DNA from: DATARH01 sp050246595
Lineage (GTDB): Bacteria > Pseudomonadota > Alphaproteobacteria > ATCC43930 > CGMCC-115725
Direction: 5' to 3'
NCBI GenBank assembly: GCA_050246595.1
Contig: JBFWVT010000012.1
Coordinates: 21,716-85,715 of the forward strand
DNA: 64,000 nucleotides
Made by a program: the position numbers and the translations under genes. Under the pieces are notes generated by a model. That model was not told the DNA's origin. It saw only the letters and a list, made by a program, of their open reading frames with translations, and did no database searches. Below are positions 1 to 7,137 of the stretch, piece by piece (the stretch's first letter is position 1; every line of letters starts with the position of its first letter).

Positions 1-2
1 AA

Positions 3-407
3 TCCGAACTCGACGGCCGGGTCGAGGCCGCGCTGCGCGGCGCCGCGCTGTGGGAGGAGGTCAAGGACAAGCTGCCTCAAAGCGGGTTGAGCCTGTCCGG
101 CGGCCAGCAGCAGCGGCTGTGCATCGCGCGCGCGATCGCGATCCGTCCGGAAATCCTGCTGCTCGACGAGCCGGCCTCGGCGCTCGATCCGATCTCGACG
201 CAGCGCATCGAGGAACTGATCGCGGAACTGAAGCAGGATTATTGCATCGCGATCGTGACCCACAACATGCAGCAGGCGGCGCGCACGTCGGATTACACGG
301 CATTTCTCTATCTGGGCGAGCTGATCGAGTTCGATCGGACCGAGACGATCTTTACCAATCCGGCGAAGCGGCAGACCGAGGATTACATCACCGGACGTTT
401 CGGCTGA
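3..407 (+). CDS. pstB: Phosphate ABC transporter ATP-binding protein PstB, C-terminal part
   Basis: This is the C-terminal half of PstB, the ATPase that drives high-affinity phosphate uptake through PstCA at the inner membrane. The 5' end, including Walker A, lies left of the window. Visible in order are the ABC signature LSGGQQQR, Walker B ILLLDEPASALD and the H-loop IVTHNM, followed by the usual PstB tail (FLYLGELIEFDRT, then TEDYITGRFG). The gene is followed 47 bases later by phoU in the same direction, the normal end of a pstSCAB-phoU operon under PhoB control. The stop codon lies in the first copy of a 15-bp tandem repeat. The family assignment is secure. Confidence 0.95.
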   Translation, partial: SELDGRVEAALRGAALWEEVKDKLPQSGLSLSGGQQQRLCIARAIAIRPEILLLDEPASALDPISTQRIEELIAELKQDYCIAIVTHNMQQAARTSDYTAFLYLGELIEFDRTETIFTNPAKRQTEDYITGRFG

Positions 408-437
408 GGGCGTTTCGGCCGAGGGCGTTTTGGTTGA
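393..437 (+). repeat. 15-bp unit in three tandem copies across the pstB stop
   Basis: Three consecutive 15-mers read GGACGTTTCGGCTGA, GGGCGTTTCGGCCGA and GGGCGTTTTGGTTGA. The first copy encodes the last PstB residues and its TGA stop, and the third ends in TGA just before the phoU leader. The unit is a multiple of three, so copy number would not shift frame, but the stop in copy 1 makes copies 2 and 3 non-coding. The array sets the pstB-phoU spacing. Confidence 0.8.
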
Positions 438-454
438 GGATGGGGGACGCGCGG

Positions 455-1207
455 ATGGCTTCCGAACACATCATCAAGAGCTATGACGAGGAACTCGACC
501 GTCTCAAAAAGATCATCGTCGAGATGGGCGGCATGGCCGAAAGCCAGCTCGCCGCCGCGATCGAGGCTGTCGTCAAGCGCGACAGCGATCTGGCGGCGCG
601 GGTCATCGAGGCCGACGACAAGGTCGATCAGCTCGAACGCGATCTCGATAATCTCGCGGTGCGCCTGTTGGCGCTGCGGCAGCCGATGGCGCGCGATCTG
701 CGCGAGGTCGTCGCCGCGCTGAAGATCGCCAGCGATCTCGAACGGATTTGCGACTACGCCGCCAATGTCGCAAAGCGCTCGATCGCGCTCGCGCAATCGC
801 CGCCGATCCAGCCGGTGCATGCGCTGCCGCGCATGGCGCAGCGCGCGCTGCTGCTGGTCAAGGACGTGATCGACGCCTATGTCGAGCGCGATCCCGACAA
901 GGCGCTCGATGTGTGGAACCGCGACGAGGATCTCGACGAGATGTATTCGAGCCTGTTTCGCGAGTTCCTGACCTACATGATGGAAGACCCGCGCAATATC
1001 GGCGTCTACACGCATCTGCTGTTCATGGCGAAGAACATCGAGCGCATCGGCGATCACGCGACCAATATCGCGGAAGACCTCTATTATCTCGTTTACGGCA
1101 GACCGCTCGATCAGGCGCGCCCGAAAGGCGACAAGTCGAGCCTTGAACTGGTCGGATCGGACAGATCGAACGAGCGAGTGTCGGGCCCTAGCGACGAACG
1201 CCCATAA
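455..1207 (+). CDS. phoU: Phosphate signalling complex protein PhoU
   Basis: PhoU is the cytoplasmic negative regulator that couples the Pst transporter to the PhoR/PhoB two-component system. The 250-residue product has the family's two PhoU three-helix domains. Motifs typical of each copy are visible: the first half has a DLxxVxxALKIASDLERICDYA-type segment, the second has the IERIGDHATNIAE metal-binding motif. The ATG at 455 (MASEHIIKSYDEEL) is preferred because GGGGGA sits 7-8 bases upstream. An in-frame ATG at 440 would add five residues but has poorer spacing. It follows pstB directly and is presumably co-transcribed with it. Confidence 0.95.
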   Translation: MASEHIIKSYDEELDRLKKIIVEMGGMAESQLAAAIEAVVKRDSDLAARVIEADDKVDQLERDLDNLAVRLLALRQPMARDLREVVAALKIASDLERICDYAANVAKRSIALAQSPPIQPVHALPRMAQRALLLVKDVIDAYVERDPDKALDVWNRDEDLDEMYSSLFREFLTYMMEDPRNIGVYTHLLFMAKNIERIGDHATNIAEDLYYLVYGRPLDQARPKGDKSSLELVGSDRSNERVSGPSDERP

Positions 1208-1453
1208 CGACACACCTTGGAGAAACGCAAACTTATCCCGCTCGGGTCACGAAGAAATCGCGAAGAGTCCGGTAGGTTCCGTCCGGCTTTCTTCCGGAAT
1301 GAGATGGCCGCTGTTGTTGTAAATGGTGGAGAACGGCTTGTTACCAAGTGAGATTGAATGATCTGGTTCGGTACAAATATCCTTCGAAGGGTGAAAGAGA
1401 AGATTAATATGCTGGATTAAACGATCTCTGAGCCGCACCTTTCGGAGCGTTTC

Positions 1454-1993
1454 GTGTGCAACCTCATCTCTCTCGCTAGCCCGATAGCAACTATCATAGC
1501 TGCTGGAGTTGCTGTCTACGTCACCTGGAAATTAGGGCAGGGCCAGCTAACTATAGCGCGACGACAGGCCCGCATTGCAAATCAACAGGCCCAACTTGCT
1601 GATATCAGGTTGCGTCATGATCTCTTCGATAGGCGATTTGAGGTCTGTGAAGCTGCACGAACTTTACTCCTCGAAGTATTTAAATACGGGAACGTGTCAA
1701 ATGAGGATTTAGGGAATTTCGTTAGGAACACCGAAAAAGCCGCCTTTTTCTTCGATCAAGGTGTAGCAGACTATCTTGCCACCCTTCGGAGGCAGGCAAT
1801 CTTACTTCAGGAGGCCGCCTCGCTACTGGACGACCACCACGGAGTACCGGTCAGCCCTGAACGTACAGCAGCAGCTCATAGGCGGCGCGAACTGTCCGAG
1901 TGGTTCGTCGCTCAGTTCGACGTTCTGCTTGAACGCTTCAAACCATTCTTGGCTCTCGACAATGTCACGGCTTCTCACGCGCCACCCGAATAG
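1454..1993 (+). CDS. Hypothetical membrane-anchored protein, low GC
   Basis: I do not recognise the family. The 179-residue product starts with a hydrophobic segment (about residues 5-24, SLASPIATIIAAGVAVYVTW), then a Gln/Arg-rich amphipathic helix (QLTIARRQARIANQQAQLAD) that could form a coiled coil, then a mostly helical cytoplasmic part. The start is GTG with GGAG six bases upstream; an in-frame stop at 1418 rules out a much longer form. GC is visibly lower than in neighbours and codon use is mixed (AAA, TTA, ATA, AGG). The flanking 1208-1453 is also AT-rich, so the segment looks horizontally acquired. The topology of one N-terminal membrane helix plus coiled coil is common in accessory-island proteins, but no function can be assigned. 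Confidence 0.6.
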   Translation: MCNLISLASPIATIIAAGVAVYVTWKLGQGQLTIARRQARIANQQAQLADIRLRHDLFDRRFEVCEAARTLLLEVFKYGNVSNEDLGNFVRNTEKAAFFFDQGVADYLATLRRQAILLQEAASLLDDHHGVPVSPERTAAAHRRRELSEWFVAQFDVLLERFKPFLALDNVTASHAPPE

Positions 1994-2008
1994 GTGCCCG
2001 CGGTGACC

Positions 2009-2461
2009 TTACCGGCCCGGTATCGTCTGGCCGGGTTCCGGCGGTCCCTTCAGCTCGACCGTGTTGCCGTCCGGATCGGTGATATAAATCGACGAGCCGT
2101 AGCCCTCGGCGCCGTAGCGGCGTCTGACCTCGCCCGGATCGACGCCGTGCCGGTGCAGATGCGCGCTGAGCGCCTCGACATCCATGCTCTCGATCTGGAC
2201 CGCGTAGTGGTCCATGTTGCGGCCGTCAGCCTTGCCCTCCTTTTGCGGGACGAGGTCGATCATCGCGCTGCCTGCGCGCAACTGCACCAGTCCGATCTCG
2301 GACAGGCGGCGCTCGATATGCAGACCCAGCACCTGTTCATAAAACGCGATCGCCCGATCCATGTCCGCAACCCGCAATACGACATGGTCGAGTCCTTTGA
2401 TCCGCAGCGGCGAACCCGCTGGCGCTGCGGTCCTGTTGGCGAGAGCGGTGTCGTCCGGCAT
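2009..2461 (-). CDS. VOC-family (glyoxalase/dioxygenase fold) protein
   Basis: The 150-residue product is a single vicinal-oxygen-chelate module. It has the opening strand IKGLDHVVLRVADMDRAIAFY, a central LVQLRAGSAMIDLV and the closing YITDPDGNTVELKG. The His of GLDHVVL and the Glu of NTVELKG are the expected metal ligands. Such proteins are small metalloenzymes such as lactoylglutathione lyases, fosfomycin-resistance proteins or ring-cleavage dioxygenase halves, and the substrate cannot be deduced here. The ATG at 2461 (MPDDTALAN) is chosen because AAAGGAG lies just upstream. The next gene in the same direction ends 28 bases before it. Confidence 0.85.
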   Translation of the reverse strand: MPDDTALANRTAAPAGSPLRIKGLDHVVLRVADMDRAIAFYEQVLGLHIERRLSEIGLVQLRAGSAMIDLVPQKEGKADGRNMDHYAVQIESMDVEALSAHLHRHGVDPGEVRRRYGAEGYGSSIYITDPDGNTVELKGPPEPGQTIPGR

Positions 2462-2489
2462 GTCTGCTCCTTTCCTCGACCCGGCCCGG

Positions 2490-2723
2490 CTATTCCTGGG
2501 AGGGCTTTTTCCGGCGAGTGGCGCGGCGTTCATCGGGACTCAACACGCCGTCATGGTTCGTGTCCAGCCTGTCGAAGCGCTTGGCGGCGCGTTGCTTCGC
2601 CCGCTCGATATATTGCTCCTTGGCGACGCGTTTGCCCGATGTTGTTGCTTTTGCGTCCTCGCTCTGCGCGCCGGCCGCAGCCGGGAACAGCGCGGCGACA
2701 AGGCCCAGGACGACTGCGCGCAT
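2490..2723 (-). CDS. Small secreted EF-hand protein
   Basis: The 77-residue product begins with a clear signal peptide (MRAVVLGLVAALFPAAAGAQ, cleavage after AGA) and carries one EF-hand loop, DTNHDGVLSPDE, near its end, with Asp, Asn, Asp and Glu at liganding positions. It ends in a basic tail (RRATRRKKPSQE). It is probably a periplasmic Ca2+-binding protein; many alphaproteobacteria encode similar small EF-hand proteins of unknown partner. The start is the ATG at 2723 preceded by GGGGGAGCG. It is followed on the same strand by a VOC gene 28 bases away. Confidence 0.8.
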   Translation of the reverse strand: MRAVVLGLVAALFPAAAGAQSEDAKATTSGKRVAKEQYIERAKQRAAKRFDRLDTNHDGVLSPDERRATRRKKPSQE

Positions 2724-2836
2724 GGTCGCTCCCCCCCTTTTCTGGTGCAACCTAGCGTAGCGGAACACGCGTTTCCCGGCAATGCCCGCGCGTTCCGGGC
2801 CGGCTTACCCGGCTGCCATGACCGTCAGTCCGGGCG

Positions 2837-3823
2837 TCAGTTCGGGAGCCAGCAGAGGGCGCGGATCTCGGTGAATTCGCGGCGCAGCTTTTGCCATGAA
2901 TCGCCGGCATCCGAGGTCAGGTACAACTCGCCGTAATGGCTGCACGCGGCGATCAGACCGGGATCGGCGGGATGCGTCGCGAAGGCCCAGATCGGCGAGT
3001 TCGGCTCGACCGGCAACACCGCGGTTTCCCAGCTCCTGCCGCCGTCGCGCGAGCGTTCGATCGCGCCGGTGCTGCCGACCGCGGCGTCGCCGGTCGCGGC
3101 GAACAGCGTCTTCGGGTCGTCGGCCTTCTGCGCCAGACCGCGGCAGTAGCGCAGCGAAAACCGGTCGCGCACCCCGAGACCCTGCCAGCTCTCGCCGCGA
3201 TCACCGCTGGCGAAAATCTCGCCGGGCGTGCTGGTCAGCACTGTTGTAGTGCCATTTGGGGTGCCGCCGTTGACCGTCACCGCGATGTCGTGGATGTCGA
3301 GATCGTAGACGCCGTTTGTGATGCGGCTCCAGCTTTCGCCGCCATCGGTGCTGCGGCGCACCCCGTCCACCTCGATGCCGGCCCATACGATTCGAGGATC
3401 GGACGGATCGACCGTCAGCGCGGTGATCCGAGGGGTGCCGACATTGGGGCATTCCTCGACGATGTCGGCCGGCAGCTTCTTCCAGTTCCTGCCGCCGTCG
3501 GTCGAGCGGAACAGCGCCGCCGGCCGCGTCCCGGCGAAGATGATGTCGGGGTCGGAGGGGTCGATCGCGATCTTCCAGACATCCGATGCGTTCATCGGCG
3601 AGTCGAGCCGGGTAAAGCTCCGCCCGCCGTCGCGGCTCTTATAGAGACCGTCCTCGGCGCCGGCGAATACGGTGCGCGGCTCCGTCGGGTGCACCGCCAA
3701 TCCGTATACGCGGCTCTCGCCGTGCAGCCCATCGCGCACCCGGTTCCAGGTGTCGCCGCCGTCCGGACTGAGCCACAGCCCGCTGCCGACCGTGCCGACG
3801 CAGATCGTGTAATTGCCTGGCAT
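2837..3823 (-). CDS. BNR/Asp-box repeat beta-propeller protein (sialidase/sortilin-like)
   Basis: The 328-residue product is built from repeated Asp-box motifs of the S/T-x-D-G-G-x-x-W type: SPDGGDTWNRV, SRDGGRSFTRL, STDGGRNWKKL, STDGGESWSRI, SGDRGESWQGL, SRDGGRSWETA and TSDAGDSWQKL. Seven repeats imply a beta-propeller like exo-alpha-sialidases, sortilin/VPS10 or photosystem assembly factor YCF48. No signal peptide is evident, so it may be cytoplasmic. Sialidase catalytic residues are not apparent, so enzymatic activity should not be assumed. The ATG at 3823 (MPGNYTICVG) has GGGAGGAAG upstream. It stands alone, separated from the next VOC gene by two palindromic repeats. Confidence 0.85.
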   Translation of the reverse strand: MPGNYTICVGTVGSGLWLSPDGGDTWNRVRDGLHGESRVYGLAVHPTEPRTVFAGAEDGLYKSRDGGRSFTRLDSPMNASDVWKIAIDPSDPDIIFAGTRPAALFRSTDGGRNWKKLPADIVEECPNVGTPRITALTVDPSDPRIVWAGIEVDGVRRSTDGGESWSRITNGVYDLDIHDIAVTVNGGTPNGTTTVLTSTPGEIFASGDRGESWQGLGVRDRFSLRYCRGLAQKADDPKTLFAATGDAAVGSTGAIERSRDGGRSWETAVLPVEPNSPIWAFATHPADPGLIAACSHYGELYLTSDAGDSWQKLRREFTEIRALCWLPN

Positions 3824-3856
3824 GACGCTTCCTCCCATTTAGATATTGTATCCGTC

Positions 3857-3930
3857 ATGCCCGGACTTGATCCGGGCATCCACATCCAAACGCAGGCAGC
3901 TCCGTAGATGGCCGGGTCAAGCCCGGCCAT
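3857..3930. repeat. Pair of intergenic palindromes, GTCATGCCCGG type
   Basis: Two imperfect palindromes of 23 bases lie in tandem. At 3857-3879, ATGCCCGGA and TCCGGGCAT flank CTTGA; at 3908-3930, ATGGCCGGG and CCCGGCCAT flank TCAAG. Similar units occur at 9697-9717, 9747-9769, 17506-17524, 47971-47990 and 48024-48045. They resemble the abundant intergenic palindromic elements of Rhizobiales genomes. Their place between gene ends suggests a transcript-end or mRNA-stability role, but this is inference. Confidence 0.8.
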
Positions 3931-3940
3931 GACGAGAAAT

Positions 3941-4366
3941 CTAGTCGTTCGCGATGTCGTGCGTGCCTTCCCAGCCGGTATGCGAGATGTCGATCACGAC
4001 GCCGTCGGGGCCGGACCATTTCATCTCGAAATTGGCATGGCCGCCGCCGGCCATCGCGGCATCGACCCCATCCTTCGCCGACAGGCGTTGGGCGTGCGCC
4101 TGTTCGAGACTGTCGCAGGCCCGATCGAGGTCCTCGACCTCAAAGCCGAAATGGTGGATGCCGCTGAAATTCGGTCCGTGCGCGCCCATGTCGAGCGAGC
4201 GCTCGTCCTTGTGGTTGAGGATCGCCAGATTGATGTGACCGTCCGACAGGAACACGGCGCCGTTCGGGCTGCGCCGCAACTCCTTGAGGCCGAATGCCGC
4301 CTTGTAGAATTCGGCGACCTTCGCCGGTTCCCTGGTCGTCAGCGCGATATGCCGGATGCGTGCCAT
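3941..4366 (-). CDS. VOC-family (glyoxalase-like) protein
   Basis: The 141-residue single VOC domain starts with IRHIALTTREPAKVAEFY, typical of lactoylglutathione lyase/glyoxalase relatives, and ends with WSGPDGVVIDISHTGWEG. The His of RHIALT and later HHFGFEVEDLD are plausible metal ligands. The ATG at 4366 (MARIRHIALT) follows GGGAGGAACC with good spacing. It is distinct in sequence from the VOC gene at 2009-2461. The substrate is unknown; an adjacent molybdopterin oxidoreductase and BNR protein on the same strand suggest a catabolic cluster. Confidence 0.85.
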   Translation of the reverse strand: MARIRHIALTTREPAKVAEFYKAAFGLKELRRSPNGAVFLSDGHINLAILNHKDERSLDMGAHGPNFSGIHHFGFEVEDLDRACDSLEQAHAQRLSAKDGVDAAMAGGGHANFEMKWSGPDGVVIDISHTGWEGTHDIAND

Positions 4367-4400
4367 CGGTTCCTCCCGTCGATATCGGTTGGGAGATTTA

Positions 4401-4557
4401 ACCACGGAGACACGGAGGGCACGGAATAATTTTTTGCTGTTATTGCGAGCGCAGCAAAGCAATCTCGACCGTCAAAGAACTCGCGGGACCGAGACCGCTT
4501 TGTCCCGGCAGGTCTTTGCAACAACATCAGCCTCCGTGTCCTCCGTGCCTCCGTGGT
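4401..4557. repeat. Inverted pair of CACGGAG-type repeats
   Basis: ACCACGGAGACACGGAGGG at 4401-4419 is mirrored at 4531-4557, where the minus strand reads ACCACGGAGGCACGGAGGA. Both are short-period runs of (A/G)CACGGAGG, a common intergenic repeat. The right copy supplies the last codons and stop of the molybdopterin oxidoreductase gene that ends at 4527. About 110 bases lie between the arms, so the pair could fold into a long hairpin between the two genes. Confidence 0.75.
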
Positions 4558-6926
4558 GAATTCCGACTTTCCCGTGATGCCTCTTGGATCGCCCGCCACA
4601 CCCGCTCCGACGTGGCGGGCATCTCGATATGCGTCACGCCAAACGCGGCAAGCGCATCGACGATCGCATTGATGACTACCCCCAGCGCCGGGGTCGTGCC
4701 GCCCTCGCCGGCCGGGCGCATGCCCAAGGGGTGCGTCGGGCACGGCACCTCGGACAGTTCGGTCGCGAAAAACGGCAAGAGGTCGGCGCGCGGCATCGCG
4801 TAATCCATAAACGAGCCGGTCAGAAGCTGCGCCGTGTCGCGGTCGTAGACGATTTGTTCCCATAGCGCCTGCCCGACCCCCTGCACGATGCCGCCGTGGA
4901 TCTGGCCGTGGACGATCATCGGGTTGATCGCGCGCCCGCAATCATCGACCGCGCTGTAGCGCACGATCTCGGTGCGCCCGGTCTCGGGATCGACCTCGAC
5001 CTCGCAGACGTGGCAGCCATAGGGAAAGCTGGCGATATTGACGGTCTCGTCGCCCTCGCCCTTGAGCGGACCGCGCAGGTCTTCGGGCAGGTCGGGCCGG
5101 GTCTCGGCGGCGCGCGCCACCGCGAACAGACTCACCGCGCGATCGGTGCCCTTGACGCGAAACCTCCCCTCCGCGAATTCGAGATCGGGGGTGGCAGCTT
5201 CGAGCAGATGGCCGGCGATGCGCAGCCCCTTTTCGATGATGATATTGGACGCGTTCAGCATGACGATGCTGGCGAGCCGCAATGCGCGGCCGGAATGCGC
5301 GCCGCCGCCGACCGAAACCCGGTCGGTGTCGCCGGTCACGAGACGCACGCTGTCGAGCGGGACACCGAGCCATTCGGTGACAAGCTGCGCAAAGCTGGTC
5401 TCGTGCCCCTGGCCCTGCGAGACGGTGCCGACGACGATTTCGATCTCGCCGCTGTCATTGTCGAGCGGTTTGACGGTGATCTCGGCCCGCTCGCGCGGCG
5501 CGCCGGTCGCGGTATCGACATAATTGGCGACCCCGATCCCGCGGCATTTGCCGCGCGCCCGTGCCGCCTGCCGCCGCGCCGGGAACCCGTCCCAATCGGC
5601 GAGTTCGAGCACGCGCTCCATGACCCGCTGATACGCGCCGCTGTCATAGATCATGCCGAACGGGTTGGTGTACGGCATCATCGATTCCGGCACGAGATTC
5701 CGGCGGCGCAATTCGATGCGGTCGATGCCGGTCTGGCGCGCCGCCAGATCGATCAGCCTTTCCATCACGAACATGACCTCGGGGCGGCCGGAGCTGCGAT
5801 AGGGCCGGGTCGGCGCGGTGTTGGTCAGCGCGGCGCGGGCGCGGAAATGCACCGCCGGCACATGATAGATGCTCGACATGATCTCGACCCCCTTGTTCAG
5901 GGAGCCGAAGGCGAGCGCGTAGGCGCCCTGGTTGACGAGGTTCGAGCCGCGCATCGCCAGGAACGTGCCGTCCTTGTCGAGCGCCAGTTCGGCGGTCACA
6001 GCAAGATCGCGCGCCTGATGGTCGGCCGCGAAATACTCGCTGCGATCGCTTGTCCATTTGACCGGCCGGCCAAGTCGCCGCGCCGCCCAGGTCACGATCG
6101 CGAATTCCGGGTTGAAGCCGCCGCGCGTGCCGAAATTGCCGCCGACATCGTGCATCACGACGCGCGCCCGCTCGGGCGGGACGCCGAGCACGACCGCCAG
6201 ATCGCGCCTCGGGCTGACCGCGCCGCCGGCCCCCGCGTGCAATGTGTAGCCTCCGGTGGCCGGGTCGTACTCGCCGATTGCGGCGCGCGGCTCCATCGGC
6301 ACGCCGGCGATGCGCTGCACCCAGGTCTCGAAGCGGACGATGTGGGCGGCTGAAGCAAAGGCGGAATCGGTTGCCATGGGGTCGCCGACCTCGCCGTCGA
6401 GGATGATATTGGGACTGGCCTGCCGCGCCTGCGGGGCGTCGGGTTTGGCGGCAACAAGGCTGTGCGCGACGGCCGGCAGCGGTTCGTAATCGACCGCGAT
6501 CAGTTCGGCGGCGTCCTTGGCCGCGGCAAGCGAGGTCGCGACGACGCAAGAAACGATCTCCCCGACATGACAGACTTCCGGGCCGACGATCGCCTGCTGC
6601 GGCGGGCGGATTGTCGGAGACCCGTCCTTGTTCCTGATGCTGATATCGGCCGGATGGTTGTTGGCGATATTCGGCAGCGGGTTGATCCCGTCGGCGCGCA
6701 AATCGGCGGCGGTCAGCACGGCCAGCACGCCGGGAGCGGCGCGCGCAGCCTCGGTGTCGATAGCGCGGATCAGCGCGTGCGCGTGCGGCGAGCGCAGCAT
6801 GACCGCATAGGCCTGCCCCGGCAGGTTGAGGTCGTCGCTGTACCGCCCCCGCCCGGTCAGCAAACGCAAATCCTCGCGCCGCCGCACCGGCCGGCCGATA
6901 CCCGTATCACTTACCCCGCCGTCCAT
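4527..6926 (-). CDS. Xanthine dehydrogenase-family protein, molybdopterin-binding (large) subunit
   Basis: The 799-residue product is a CoxL/XdhB-type molybdenum hydroxylase large subunit. It opens with GIGRPVRRREDLRLLTGRGRYSDDL, the usual start of the aldehyde oxidase a/b-hammerhead domain, and continues through the molybdopterin-binding domain (GGNFGTRGGF, GTVSQGQGHETSFAQL) to MRPAGEGGTTPALG near the end, whose Glu is the expected catalytic base. It probably hydroxylates an aromatic heterocycle or aldehyde. The medium FAD subunit and small 2Fe-2S subunit are not adjacent. The ATG at 6926 has GGGAGTGAGAG upstream. The C-terminal PRRHGGHGG is encoded by an intergenic-type repeat, so the natural end may have been earlier or later. 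The CO dehydrogenase motif VAYRCSFR is not visible, so it is not a CO dehydrogenase. Confidence 0.9.
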   Translation of the reverse strand: MDGGVSDTGIGRPVRRREDLRLLTGRGRYSDDLNLPGQAYAVMLRSPHAHALIRAIDTEAARAAPGVLAVLTAADLRADGINPLPNIANNHPADISIRNKDGSPTIRPPQQAIVGPEVCHVGEIVSCVVATSLAAAKDAAELIAVDYEPLPAVAHSLVAAKPDAPQARQASPNIILDGEVGDPMATDSAFASAAHIVRFETWVQRIAGVPMEPRAAIGEYDPATGGYTLHAGAGGAVSPRRDLAVVLGVPPERARVVMHDVGGNFGTRGGFNPEFAIVTWAARRLGRPVKWTSDRSEYFAADHQARDLAVTAELALDKDGTFLAMRGSNLVNQGAYALAFGSLNKGVEIMSSIYHVPAVHFRARAALTNTAPTRPYRSSGRPEVMFVMERLIDLAARQTGIDRIELRRRNLVPESMMPYTNPFGMIYDSGAYQRVMERVLELADWDGFPARRQAARARGKCRGIGVANYVDTATGAPRERAEITVKPLDNDSGEIEIVVGTVSQGQGHETSFAQLVTEWLGVPLDSVRLVTGDTDRVSVGGGAHSGRALRLASIVMLNASNIIIEKGLRIAGHLLEAATPDLEFAEGRFRVKGTDRAVSLFAVARAAETRPDLPEDLRGPLKGEGDETVNIASFPYGCHVCEVEVDPETGRTEIVRYSAVDDCGRAINPMIVHGQIHGGIVQGVGQALWEQIVYDRDTAQLLTGSFMDYAMPRADLLPFFATELSEVPCPTHPLGMRPAGEGGTTPALGVVINAIVDALAAFGVTHIEMPATSERVWRAIQEASRESRNSPRRHGGHGG

Positions 6927-6956
6927 GTTTCTCTCACTCCCGTGCCGCCCCGTATT

Positions 6957-7114
6957 CCCCTCTCCGCCCTTTAGGGGGGAGAGGGAGGGGCCCGGCGCGC
7001 AAGCGCCGGGAGGGTGAGGTGGGCCCCCGGCAATCTCTCTGGAATCCCCCACCCCGGATCAAGTCCGGGGCAGGCTCTCACCCCGACCCTCTCCGCCCCC
7101 AGGGGCGGAGAGGG
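6957..7114. repeat. Composite palindromic element, CCCTCTCC type (two palindromes)
   Basis: Two palindromes bracket this intergenic element. One at 6957-6985 has CCCCTCTCCGCCC and GGGGGGAGAGGG arms. One at 7087-7114 has CCCTCTCCGCCCC and GGGGCGGAGAGGG arms. Between them are GGGTGAGG, a GCGC-rich hairpin (GGCGCGCAAGCGCC) and CCCCGGATCAAGTCCGGGG. The same architecture recurs at 19919-20049, 27404-27509 and inside sucB. Here it fills the gap between two minus-strand genes and is just downstream of the amidohydrolase stop, so it may also act as a transcription terminator. Confidence 0.8.
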
Positions 7115-7137
7115 GGTATTTTCAAATCGGGTTTGTG

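Noticed and set aside
1247..1438. Minus-strand 63-codon frame in the AT-rich leader after phoU
   Set aside because: No ribosome site and no similarity pattern; AT-rich intergenic DNA gives short frames by chance.
4896..6353. Open frame of 485 codons on the plus strand opposite the molybdopterin oxidoreductase gene
   Set aside because: Antisense shadow; composition follows complementary codons of the real gene and no domain is seen.
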